DNA of 64,000 nt from Hymenobacter sp. BT18 (lineage in GTDB: Bacteria > Bacteroidota > Bacteroidia > Cytophagales > Hymenobacteraceae). Below are positions 25,673 to 33,735 of the stretch, piece by piece. The notes under the pieces were generated by a model that was not told where the DNA came from, made no database searches, and worked only from the letters and a program-made list of their open reading frames with translations. The stretch is from contig NZ_CP050954.1 of the NCBI RefSeq assembly GCF_012273015.1, positions 1,674,001 to 1,738,000 of the forward strand, in the 5' to 3' direction. A program made the translations under genes and the position numbers. Every line of letters starts with the position of its first letter. Positions within the stretch are counted from its first letter, which is position 1.

Positions 25673-28654
25673 ATGCGTAATAAAAACCTCATTATCATCC
25701 TCACGGTCATTGTTACCGCGTTGTGTGCCTACTTCCTCACGCTCACGTTCATCTCGCGGGGCGTGCAGCAAAAGGCCGTCAACTACGCCACCCGCAACGG
25801 CCGCGTAGATCAGAACCTGCGCCAGCACTACCTCGACTCGGTGTGGCGCGCGCCCGTGTTTGGCCCCCTCACCTACCGCGACGTGCGGGAGAAGGAGCTC
25901 GGCCTGGGCCTCGACCTGAAAGGCGGCATGCACGTGACCCTGGAAATTTCGCCGGTCGAAATCGTGCGGGCCATGGCCAATAACTCCAAGGACCCCAAGT
26001 TTCTGCAGGCTATGCAGAAAGCCCAGGAGCTACAGAAAACCAACCCCACTACCCAGTTCACGGCCCTGTTTGCTCAGAGCTTCCGCGAAGTGGCCCCCGG
26101 CGACAAGCTGGCCCGCATCTTTGCCAACACGACCAACAAAAGCCGCGGCCTGACTTACAACTCGACCAACGAGCAGGTAATTGCCGCCATCGACAAGGAA
26201 GAGGAAGAAGCCATTGACCGCTCCTTCAACATCCTGCGTACCCGCGTCGACAAATTTGGCGTGAACCAGCCCACCATCCAGCGTGTGAAAGGCACCGGCC
26301 GTATTCAGATCGAGCTGCCCGGCGTAGACAACCCCGAGCGCGTGCGCAAGCTGTTGCAAGGCCAGGCCAAGCTGGAGTTCTGGGAAGTATGGCGTACCGA
26401 TGAGTTTGCTCCTTACTTCAACCAGTTAAACGAAGTACTGACGGCCCAGGAAGCCGCTGGCAAAGCTACTGGCACTGCCGCCGCTACTACCGATACCGCT
26501 GCCACGGCCACCGCTACCGGCGACTCTACCTCCTTGGCCAGTCAGCTCGCCAAGAAAAATGCTACGGCCAAAACCGACTCAGCCAACCCTGCCCAGAGCA
26601 GCCAGCTGGCCCGCCTGTTTACGATGCCCGGTGGCCTGGGTGCCAACCTGCGCGACACGGCCCGCGTGAATGCCCTGCTGCGCAGCCAGGAAGTACGTGC
26701 TGTATTGCCCCCGAACCTGACGCTGCTGTGGGACGTGAAGCCCACCACCATCGACGGCCAGGAATATCTACAGCTGAATGCCATCCGCAAAACCCGCGAA
26801 GGCGTGGCCCCCATGGGTGGCGACGTGGTATCGGATGCCCGCCAGGATTATGACCAGGGCGGCCGCCCCGAGGTATCGATGCAGATGAACCCGGCGGGTG
26901 CCCGCAAGTGGCAGCGCCTCACGGCCAGCAACATTGGCCGCCAGGTAGCCATTGTGCTCGACGACTATGTGTACTCGGCGCCGGTGGTGCAGTCGGAAAT
27001 TGCCGGCGGCAACTCCAGCATCTCGGGCAACTTCAGCATTGAGGAAGCGCAGGATTTGGCCAACGTACTGAAGGCTGGTAAGCTACCTGCTCCTACCCGC
27101 ATTGTGGAAGAAGCCGTAGTTGGTCCTTCGCTTGGTCAGGAAGCCATTAACCAGGGCCTGTACTCTACGCTGGCTGGCTTGGTTATCATCATGATTTTCA
27201 TGGCTGTGTACTACGGCCGTGCCGGTCTGGTGGCTGATGCTTCGCTGCTTTTCAACATGTTCCTGGTAATGGGCGTGCTGGCGCAGTTTGGTACGGCCCT
27301 CACGCTGCCCGGCATTGCTGGTCTGCTGCTGGTTATTGCCGCTTCCGTAGATGCCAACGTACTGATCTTCGAGCGTATCCGGGAAGAACTCAACCACGGA
27401 CTGCAGCTTAAAGATGCCATTAACAAGGGCTATGCCCGTGCTTTCTCAGCTATTTTTGACTCCAACGTCACCACGCTGATTATTGCCGTTATTCTAGGCT
27501 TCTTCGGTACCGGTCCGGTGCAGAACTTCGCCATTACTCTCGGCATTGGCGTGTTTACCTCCTTCCTGTCGGCCGTGTACGTGTCGCGTCTCATCATCGA
27601 GTTCCTGACCAAAGACAAAGAGACCAGCAAGATTCAGTTCTCGACGGCGCTGTCGCGCAACCTGTTCCAGAACCTGAACTTCGACATCGTAGGTAAGCGC
27701 AAGCTGGCCTACATCGGCTCCACCATTTTCATCGTTATCGGCTTTGTACTGATGGCCGTACAGGGTGGCCCCAACCTGGGCGTTGACTTCCGCGGGGGCC
27801 GCTCCTACGTGGTCGATTTCAGCAAGAACGTGGCCGCCGATGAAGTACGCACGGCCCTGCTCGAAAATTTTAGCGGCGCGGGCACGGAAGTAAAAACCTA
27901 CGGTGCCAACAACCGCCTGCGCATCACCACGGGTTACCTGGCCGATGACGAAAGCCTGGTTGCCGATCAGAAAGTGCGCACGGCCCTCGACCAGGGTCTG
28001 CAGAAGTTCAGCGCGGCCGCGCCGGAAGTGAAGAGCACCTCGAAAGTGGGGGCCACCATTGCCGACGACATCAAGAAGACCTCGGTGCTGAGCCTGGGTC
28101 TGACGCTGCTGGGCATCTTCGTGTACGTGTTGCTGCGCTTCGAGAAGTGGCAGTACTCCATGGCCGCCGTAATTGCCCTGTTCCACGATGCCCTGCTGGT
28201 TATTGCCGCCTATCCCATTGCCCGTCTGTTCGGCCTGAACTACGAAATGGACCAGATTTTCGTGGCGGCGGTGCTGACCATTATCGGCTTCTCCATGAAC
28301 GATACGGTGGTTATCTACGACCGAATCCGGGAATACCTGCGCGAGAACAAGCACCTCACCTTCGCTCAGGTGGCCAACCCAGCCCTGAACAGCACGTTCT
28401 CCCGCACCATGATTACGTTTACCACGGTGTTCCTGGTAGTGGCGGTGCTGTTCTTCTTCGGCGGTGAAACCCTGCGTTCCTTCTCCTTCGCTATGATGAT
28501 TGGGATGGTGTTCGGTACGTACTCGTCGCTGTTCATTGCTACGCCCATCATCCTCGATACCTACGGCCGCAAGGAGTCCCGCGAGCGGGGTATGGACCAC
28601 ACCACCAGCATTACCGATGCTGATGCACCCAAGCTGAACACGACGCACGCGTAA
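25673..28654 (+). CDS. secDF: Fused protein-export membrane protein SecDF
   Basis: 993 residues starting MRNKNLIIILTVIVTAL; an in-frame ATG at 25586 was rejected because it begins inside the inverted repeat. SecD occupies about 1-650: first membrane helix, G-L-D-L-K-G-G (near 80), the P1 periplasmic domain, V-D-x-F-G-V-N-Q-P and then helices 2-6. SecF begins near 660 with FDIVGKRK, followed by G-V-D-F-R-G-G and a second six-helix bundle (NDTVVIYDRIRE). The fusion is common in Bacteroidota. It uses the proton gradient to drive late steps of Sec export. Residues about 256-313 form a Thr/Ala/Ser-rich low-complexity insert within P1. Confidence 0.96.
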   Translation: MRNKNLIIILTVIVTALCAYFLTLTFISRGVQQKAVNYATRNGRVDQNLRQHYLDSVWRAPVFGPLTYRDVREKELGLGLDLKGGMHVTLEISPVEIVRAMANNSKDPKFLQAMQKAQELQKTNPTTQFTALFAQSFREVAPGDKLARIFANTTNKSRGLTYNSTNEQVIAAIDKEEEEAIDRSFNILRTRVDKFGVNQPTIQRVKGTGRIQIELPGVDNPERVRKLLQGQAKLEFWEVWRTDEFAPYFNQLNEVLTAQEAAGKATGTAAATTDTAATATATGDSTSLASQLAKKNATAKTDSANPAQSSQLARLFTMPGGLGANLRDTARVNALLRSQEVRAVLPPNLTLLWDVKPTTIDGQEYLQLNAIRKTREGVAPMGGDVVSDARQDYDQGGRPEVSMQMNPAGARKWQRLTASNIGRQVAIVLDDYVYSAPVVQSEIAGGNSSISGNFSIEEAQDLANVLKAGKLPAPTRIVEEAVVGPSLGQEAINQGLYSTLAGLVIIMIFMAVYYGRAGLVADASLLFNMFLVMGVLAQFGTALTLPGIAGLLLVIAASVDANVLIFERIREELNHGLQLKDAINKGYARAFSAIFDSNVTTLIIAVILGFFGTGPVQNFAITLGIGVFTSFLSAVYVSRLIIEFLTKDKETSKIQFSTALSRNLFQNLNFDIVGKRKLAYIGSTIFIVIGFVLMAVQGGPNLGVDFRGGRSYVVDFSKNVAADEVRTALLENFSGAGTEVKTYGANNRLRITTGYLADDESLVADQKVRTALDQGLQKFSAAAPEVKSTSKVGATIADDIKKTSVLSLGLTLLGIFVYVLLRFEKWQYSMAAVIALFHDALLVIAAYPIARLFGLNYEMDQIFVAAVLTIIGFSMNDTVVIYDRIREYLRENKHLTFAQVANPALNSTFSRTMITFTTVFLVVAVLFFFGGETLRSFSFAMMIGMVFGTYSSLFIATPIILDTYGRKESRERGMDHTTSITDADAPKLNTTHA

Positions 28655-28678
28655 GCGACCCTCAGCGTACTAACTTTG

Positions 28679-28710
28679 AAAAGCCCGACCTGCAGGTCGG
28701 GCTTTTTTTA
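28679..28710 (+). terminator. Terminator after secDF
   Basis: A near-perfect stem (AAAAGCCCGACC / GGTCGGGCTTTT, loop TGCA) followed by a T-run, about 25 bases after the stop. Confidence 0.95.
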
Positions 28711-28826
28711 TGATCTAGTGCACAGGCAGTCAACTTGTTTGCTAGCTTTCAATAACTTTTCTGCCTTGGCAGGCAACCCAACCGGGGCTTGTATCCGAGT
28801 TAGCTACAAACCGACAACCTCGCGCC

Positions 28827-29423
28827 GTGCCGCCCCAGCCCGAACATGATTCCGCCCTGCTATTGGCCTTGCTGGCTGGCTGCCGGCGTATGGATCGGGA
28901 GTGCCAGCGGCGCGTGTACGTGCTGTACTACAGCTACGCCCTGAGCGTGTGTTTGCGCTACGCCCGCAACCGCGAGGAGGCCCTGGAAGTAGTCAACGAC
29001 GGGTTCATGAAAGTGTACCGGGACGTCACGCGCTTCGACCCGGCCCGCCAGGAAATCAACTCTTCCTTTCGGGCGTGGCTGCGCAAAGTCATGGTGCATA
29101 CGGCCATCGACCACTACCGCGCCCAGGCCCGGCACCAGATGCAGGAACTGCCGGATCATGCTTACGGCCAGGCCGACGACAGCGCCGGTGCCCTGGATAC
29201 ACTGGCATATGAAGAGCTGATTGCTTTGATTCAGCGGCTTTCCCCCGCCTACCGCACCGTATTCAACCTGTACGTACTGGATGGTTTCACGCATGAGGAA
29301 ATTGCGCAGCAGCTGGGCATATCGATAGGGGCGTCGAAGTCCAACCTCTCAAAAGCACGGGGCCACTTAAAGGAAATGCTAAAAAAAATTAACCACCATG
29401 CCTACGCCGAATCTGTCAGATGA
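28827..29423 (+). CDS. ECF-like sigma-70 family sigma factor
   Basis: 198 residues from a GTG start. Region 2 covers about 20-95 (VYVLYYSYALSVCLRYARNREEALEVVNDGF, then FRAWLRKVMVHTAIDHYR) and region 4 about 135-190 (LSPAYRTVFNLYVLDGFTHEEIAQQLGI with the S-K-S-N-L-S-K-A-R recognition helix). It lacks region 1.1 and 3 and so is an ECF-type factor that guides RNA polymerase to specific promoters. Its last 26 bases overlap the start of the next gene, an anti-sigma/barrel protein, so the pair is almost certainly coupled. Confidence 0.95.
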   Translation: MPPQPEHDSALLLALLAGCRRMDRECQRRVYVLYYSYALSVCLRYARNREEALEVVNDGFMKVYRDVTRFDPARQEINSSFRAWLRKVMVHTAIDHYRAQARHQMQELPDHAYGQADDSAGALDTLAYEELIALIQRLSPAYRTVFNLYVLDGFTHEEIAQQLGISIGASKSNLSKARGHLKEMLKKINHHAYAESVR

Positions 29424-30939
29424 GGAGCTAGATGCTCTGTTTCGGCGCGCTACCGAGGCCTACCCCGAAGAGGATGGCTCGGCCGCGTGGCAGGGCATGG
29501 AGCATCAACTCAATACCCTGGCCCGGCATCGGGCCGCTTACCAGCAAGTGCTGCGGTGGTTTGCCGCAGAAATTGCCACCATAGCCGTGCTGCTGCTGGT
29601 GTGGTTTACTTATCATCCCCTGTCTGGTAAAGCTTCTGCCTCAACAGTTGCTCGAATTTCAGCCACGCCCCTTGTACCAACTGGCCCTGCTGCTACTTCA
29701 GGGGCTGACACTGCTCCTTCTGTCCCCCTCCGCCAAGCTAAGCCGACTGAGCAAAGCCCATTGGCTCCCACAGCTGGCTCCACACTGGCCTCGAATGAAC
29801 CGGCAACCCAAACGGCTCCGCGCGGCGTAGCGCTAACTACAATACTGCCGCGCCCCAGACAACGGCGCACCTTCCTGCCGCTTCTGCCTTCACCTCACCG
29901 CTCAAGGCTTGTGCAGCACACATCTGCAGCAGATTTCGAGGATGTTGAGGCGACAAGCGCAAAAAGCCGTAGTAGCGCCGGTCTACTTGCCGTGGCCGTG
30001 AGCCATCCGACTTCCCCACCTCCCCAACCCTCCTCAACAGTAGAGTCCTCGACTGCTACGGCTTCTTCTCCACTCCCGGCCCCGGCTATATCCAGCCCCA
30101 GCCTTGCTAGTGCCGCTAGGCATACAGCCAGCGTTGATCAGCCAACTACTGAGCCTACTCCAACTATCAGTGTTGCCCCTGCAGAGTTTGCCCCCACCAT
30201 AATTTCAGCAGACTCTGTTTCTCAAGAAGCCAAAGCGCCTGTCAACTCACTGGCCCTTGCCGATACCCCTCCAGCCCTACCGGATTCTGCTCATGCGCCC
30301 GAGCCCAAGCGCAAGGCAACGCCGCCGGCCTACCGGTTTGGCTTGCTGGTGCAGTACGCGCCCGAGGTAAGCACCGTGCGCTTTTCACCCATTAGCAAAG
30401 CCGGCAGCAACGTGGGCGGCCAGGTAGAATACTTCTTCACCAACCGCCTCAGCGTGAATGTGGGCGTGCTGCGGGCCATGAAACGCTACCAGGCCCGCGG
30501 CACCGACTACCACGCCCGCCCGGCTTACCTGCCTTCCTCTATAGACATTGATGAGGTAGACGCTGACTGCCGCATGGTGGACATTCCACTGAACGTGCGC
30601 TATGCCCTGCGGGTACAACCGAAATACCAGCTGTTTGCCAGCGCGGGGCTGTCGTCGCTGCTGATGCGGGACGAGCGGTACGTATACTATTATGACTACT
30701 ACAACCGGCCGGTGCAACGCGAATGGCGGGTGCAAAAAGGCAGCAACCACTGGCTGAGCGTGGTGAATCTGTCGGTGGGCTACGAGCGGCAGGTAGCGGC
30801 GCGCTGGGGGCTACGGGCCGAGCCTTTCGTGAAAATCCCGCTGGGCGGCGTGGGGGCTGGCCAGGTGCGCCTGAGCAGTGCGGGCGTGTTTTTCGGGGCG
30901 CAATACCGCCTGCTGAGAGCCGCAGCTCTACCGCACTAG
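29398..30939 (+). CDS. Dual-membrane-spanning anti-sigma / outer-membrane beta-barrel protein (Dma-like)
   Basis: 513 residues. Residues 1-52 are a short cytoplasmic segment (LSDEELDALFRRATEAYPEEDGSAAWQGMEHQL), the pattern seen at the N-terminus of this anti-sigma type. One membrane helix lies at about 55-72. A Pro/Ser/Thr/Ala-rich linker of about 230 residues (75-305) is long enough to span the periplasm. From about 311 the protein becomes a small beta-barrel (YRFGLLVQYAPEV, EYFFTNRLSVNVGVL, LSVVNLSVGYERQV, GVFFGAQYRLL). Proteins with this layout, encoded after an ECF sigma gene, are known in Bacteroidota as dual membrane-spanning anti-sigma factors. The overlap with the sigma gene supports this. 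The surface signal is unknown. Confidence 0.85.
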   Translation: MPTPNLSDEELDALFRRATEAYPEEDGSAAWQGMEHQLNTLARHRAAYQQVLRWFAAEIATIAVLLLVWFTYHPLSGKASASTVARISATPLVPTGPAATSGADTAPSVPLRQAKPTEQSPLAPTAGSTLASNEPATQTAPRGVALTTILPRPRQRRTFLPLLPSPHRSRLVQHTSAADFEDVEATSAKSRSSAGLLAVAVSHPTSPPPQPSSTVESSTATASSPLPAPAISSPSLASAARHTASVDQPTTEPTPTISVAPAEFAPTIISADSVSQEAKAPVNSLALADTPPALPDSAHAPEPKRKATPPAYRFGLLVQYAPEVSTVRFSPISKAGSNVGGQVEYFFTNRLSVNVGVLRAMKRYQARGTDYHARPAYLPSSIDIDEVDADCRMVDIPLNVRYALRVQPKYQLFASAGLSSLLMRDERYVYYYDYYNRPVQREWRVQKGSNHWLSVVNLSVGYERQVAARWGLRAEPFVKIPLGGVGAGQVRLSSAGVFFGAQYRLLRAAALPH

Positions 30940-30981
30940 CCCCTCCCCCGCGCTTTTCTTTCTTCTATTTACTTACTCATC

Positions 30982-31347
30982 ATGAAACTGCGCTTCCCGC
31001 CGTATTGGCTTGGGCTAGGCTTGCTGTTGCCTGCCTGCGCCTACGAAAATGCTGAAGAACTGCTGCCGCAGCCCACCTGCGACGTATCGGCGGTGACTTA
31101 CAGCCGGACCATTCAGCCTTTGTTGCAACAGCGCTGCTATCCCTGCCACGGCGGAGGAGAGGCAGAAGGCAATGTGGTGCTCGACAACCTGGCCGCCGTG
31201 CAGCACCACGCGGAGCACGGCGCCCTGCTGGGCGTGCTCACCCCCGGCTCGGGCTACCCGGCCATGCCCAAAAGTGGCTTCGCCCTGAGTACCTGTGAAG
31301 TGGCGGCCATCCGGGCCTGGGTAGAGGCAGGTACCCCCAACAATTGA
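30982..31347 (+). CDS. Small haem-c-binding lipoprotein
   Basis: 121 residues. A signal peptide ends in L-L-P-A-C (Cys19), so it is probably a lipoprotein. One C-x-x-C-H haem c site (CYPCH, 52-56) and a later Y-P-A-M-P with a possible axial Met near 93 are present. A further Cys pair (33 and about 104) may form a disulfide. Domains of this kind (IQPLLQQRCYPCHGGG, then L-x-x-L) occur as planctomycete-type cytochrome c modules. It is the third gene of a co-directional set (gap 42 bases before, 7 after), with YceI and DUF5777, so a redox or electron-transfer role at the envelope is inferred. Confidence 0.85.
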   Translation: MKLRFPPYWLGLGLLLPACAYENAEELLPQPTCDVSAVTYSRTIQPLLQQRCYPCHGGGEAEGNVVLDNLAAVQHHAEHGALLGVLTPGSGYPAMPKSGFALSTCEVAAIRAWVEAGTPNN

Positions 31348-31354
31348 GTTTCCC

Positions 31355-31912
31355 ATGAAAACGTGCTGGCTTTTTCTCTGCCTCCTGCTCGGCCCCATAT
31401 GCAGTGCTTTTGCCCAAGGCAAATACCTCACGCGCACCGGGCGCATTACCTTCTTTTCCTCCTCTCCGCTTGAAGACATTGAAGCCCGCAACGAGCAGGT
31501 GGCTGCCATCCTGGATCTGCAAACCGGCCAGGTGGCCTTCACCGCTCCCATGCGCGCCTTCGTGTTTCCGAATAGCCTGATGCAGGAGCACTTCAACGAA
31601 AACTACGTGGAGTCGGAGAAGTACCCGCGGGCCACCTTCGCGGGCAAGCTGCTGAACTGGCCGGCAGCCGAACCCCTGACATCCGGGAGTGCCCGCAACG
31701 TAATGGTGGAGGGCGACCTGACCATTCACGGGGTGAAGCGGCGCGTGAAGGTGCCCGGCACCCTGGAGCTACGCGGCAGTACCCTAGTCGTGAATGCCAA
31801 GTTTGCGGTAGCCCCCGCCGATTATAACATTGAAATTCCGCTGCTGGTGCGCGAGCATATTGCCAAATCAGTGGCCGTGACCGTGGCCCTCACTTGCCCT
31901 TCTCAACCCTAA
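31355..31912 (+). CDS. YceI-family periplasmic protein
   Basis: 185 residues with a signal peptide (about 1-20, ending AFAQ). The lipocalin-like barrel of YceI is recognisable from GRITFFSSSPLEDIEARNEQ, MQEHFNENYVESEKYPRATF, V-E-G-D-L-T-I-H-G-V-K-R and ADYNIEIP. Relatives bind isoprenoid-type lipids. In Bacteroidota YceI genes are often next to DUF5777 and haem-c genes, as here. The signal peptide and the 14-base gap to the next gene indicate one transcript and a shared function in the envelope. Confidence 0.92.
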   Translation: MKTCWLFLCLLLGPICSAFAQGKYLTRTGRITFFSSSPLEDIEARNEQVAAILDLQTGQVAFTAPMRAFVFPNSLMQEHFNENYVESEKYPRATFAGKLLNWPAAEPLTSGSARNVMVEGDLTIHGVKRRVKVPGTLELRGSTLVVNAKFAVAPADYNIEIPLLVREHIAKSVAVTVALTCPSQP

Positions 31913-31926
31913 CACCACCGCTGGCT

Positions 31927-32817
31927 ATGCTTTTTCGGCTACCCTCTGCTTTGCGCTTTATTGTCTGTCTGAGCTTGCTGCTGGCTGGGGCAGTCCCGGC
32001 CGTGGCTCAGGACAGCCTGCTCAACCAACTTACCACCCAAGACAGTCTTCGTACTCCGGAGCCCGTAGTCGCTACGTTTAAGGGCACCCGCGTCAGCAAT
32101 GGGCACTCCATCGAAACCCCGGGCCAGGGTGTGCTGCTCTTTCTTATCTCGCACCGCTTCGGCACGCTCAACAGCGGCGCGTATAACTTCTTTGGGCTCG
32201 ATCAGGCTACCATCCGCCTGGGCCTGGAATACGGCCTGAACGACCGGCTGGCCGTAGGCGTGGGGCGCAGCTCCCTGGAAAAAACCTACGACGGGTTTGT
32301 GAAATACCGCCTGCTCCGCCAGCAGCCCACTCACATGCCGGTGTCCGTTACTTTGTTCGGCAGTACAGCCCTCACCACGCTACGCTTTGGCAACGAGCGG
32401 CCTTTCCGGTCACGCCTGACGTATACGTATCAAGCATTGGTGGCCCGGAAATTCAGTCCTGGCCTTTCCCTGCAGCTGATGCCCACGCTGGTGCACCGCA
32501 ACTTCGTGGCCACGGAGCGTGACAACAACGACGTGCTGGCCCTGGGCATTGCGGGCCGCCAGAAGCTCAGCAAGCGCGTGGCCCTTACCCTGGAGTATTA
32601 CTACCTGCTGCCCGGCCCCACCGCCGACGACTTCCGCAACTCCCTGGCCGTGGGGTTTGATATAGAAACCGGGGGCCACGTCTTCCAACTCCACTTTACC
32701 AACTCTCAGGGCATGATTGAGAAATTCTTCGTGCCCCAAACGCAAGGTAACTTCTGGGACGGTGACATCTACTTTGGCTTCAACGTGTCGCGCGCCTTTG
32801 GTGTCAAGCACAAGTAG
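31927..32817 (+). CDS. DUF5777 beta-barrel protein
   Basis: 296 residues from the ATG at 31927; an earlier in-frame start would run into the YceI stop region. A signal peptide (1-22, ending AVAQ) precedes TFKGTRVSNGHSIETPGQG, LFLISHRFG, and GLDQATIRLGLEYGLNDRLAVGVGRSS, the core of DUF5777. Further strands (LALGIAGRQKLSKRVALTLEYYYLL) complete a likely outer-membrane barrel. It is the last gene of the sigma operon. The family's function is unknown. A shared terminator follows. Confidence 0.9.
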   Translation: MLFRLPSALRFIVCLSLLLAGAVPAVAQDSLLNQLTTQDSLRTPEPVVATFKGTRVSNGHSIETPGQGVLLFLISHRFGTLNSGAYNFFGLDQATIRLGLEYGLNDRLAVGVGRSSLEKTYDGFVKYRLLRQQPTHMPVSVTLFGSTALTTLRFGNERPFRSRLTYTYQALVARKFSPGLSLQLMPTLVHRNFVATERDNNDVLALGIAGRQKLSKRVALTLEYYYLLPGPTADDFRNSLAVGFDIETGGHVFQLHFTNSQGMIEKFFVPQTQGNFWDGDIYFGFNVSRAFGVKHK

Positions 32818-32861
32818 TACTGACAGAATTCGTCAGCGGCAGAGCAACTCCAAGGCCTTAA

Positions 32862-32906
32862 AAACCAAAAAGCCCGATTCGCAGGAACCGGGCTTTCTGG
32901 TTCTAG
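32862..32906. terminator. Bidirectional terminator between DUF5777 and nifU
   Basis: A 14-bp stem with one mismatch (32863-32876 with 32889-32902, AAAGCCCG core) and a 12-base loop sits between convergent genes. T-rich flanks suit both directions. Confidence 0.8.
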
Positions 32907-32920
32907 TTAAAAGCAAGTAG

Positions 32921-33523
32921 TTACACCGTAATACCTTCGGCTACTACTTCCGTTACTTCGGGCACCATGCGCTTGAGCAGGTTTTCGATGCCTGATTTCA
33001 GCGTAACAGTGGCCGAGGGGCAGCCCGAGCAGGAGCCCTGTAGGTTTACGGTTACGATGCCGGCGTTGTAGCTCTTGAAGGTGATGTTGCCCCCATCCTG
33101 CTCCACGGCGGGGCGCACGTAGTTGTCGAGCAGGTCGATGATTTTCTGGCTGGTTTGCTGGTCCTGCTCCGAGGCGTTGCCGGTAGCGGCAGCCGTTTGG
33201 GCGGCTTTCTGCTCAGCAGCGGGGTCCACGGTGAAGATGGACCCGCCCGCCTCCACGTACGACTTCAGGAACGTGCGAATTTCCGGAATCAGCTGCGCCC
33301 ACTGGTGCTCGGTGGTTTTGGTGACGGTTACGAAGTTCTGGGCAATGAACACCCGGCCCACGTAATCAAAGTTGAACAGTTCCTGGGCCAGCGGCGAATT
33401 GGCGGCGGCCTCCAGGTTGGGGTAATCCACGCTCACGCCATCGGTGAGCAGCTGCTGGTTCAGCACGAACTTCATGCTCTCCGGGTTGGGCGAAGCTTCG
33501 GCGTAGATGGAAATGGTAGACAT
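32921..33523 (-). CDS. NifU-family Fe-S scaffold protein
   Basis: 200 residues. The N-terminal Nfu_N domain (about 1-90, SPNPESMKFVLNQ, GRVFIAQNFVTVTK) is followed by a Gln/Ala-rich linker and the NifU domain with the Fe-S ligating C-S-G-C-P-S near residue 165 and the usual L-x-x-L-L-x-x-Y-V-R-P-A-V-x-x-D-G-G start. It probably carries a [4Fe-4S] cluster to target proteins. It stands alone here. A -7 box TACCTTTG lies about 105 bases upstream (33634-33627 on the minus strand). Confidence 0.95.
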   Translation of the reverse strand: MSTISIYAEASPNPESMKFVLNQQLLTDGVSVDYPNLEAAANSPLAQELFNFDYVGRVFIAQNFVTVTKTTEHQWAQLIPEIRTFLKSYVEAGGSIFTVDPAAEQKAAQTAAATGNASEQDQQTSQKIIDLLDNYVRPAVEQDGGNITFKSYNAGIVTVNLQGSCSGCPSATVTLKSGIENLLKRMVPEVTEVVAEGITV

Positions 33524-33626
33524 ATTCGGTCAAAACAAAATGACGGAGAAAGCAAAAACTTCAAGGGCAGCCGGCCGCTTAGCCTGGGCTGACGCCCTCA
33601 CAACAGCGCGAGCCCCCGATAGGTTA

Positions 33627-33634
33627 CAAAGGTA
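33627..33634 (-). promoter_or_regulatory. Promoter -7 box upstream of nifU
   Basis: TACCTTTG on the minus strand fits TAnnTTTG, with about 100 bases of leader. No clear -33 box. Confidence 0.45.
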
Positions 33635-33735
33635 GCAGAATGCGGCCAGCCCGGAGATGAAAATACGGGCTGGTGGGTATGGCCCAGTCAGAGACACGCG
33701 GATAGTTTTGTCAGCTCACCTTCGGACCGCTTTTT

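Noticed and set aside
27494..28648. A 384-codon minus-strand frame over the SecF half of secDF
   Set aside because: Antisense to secDF, with no independent support.
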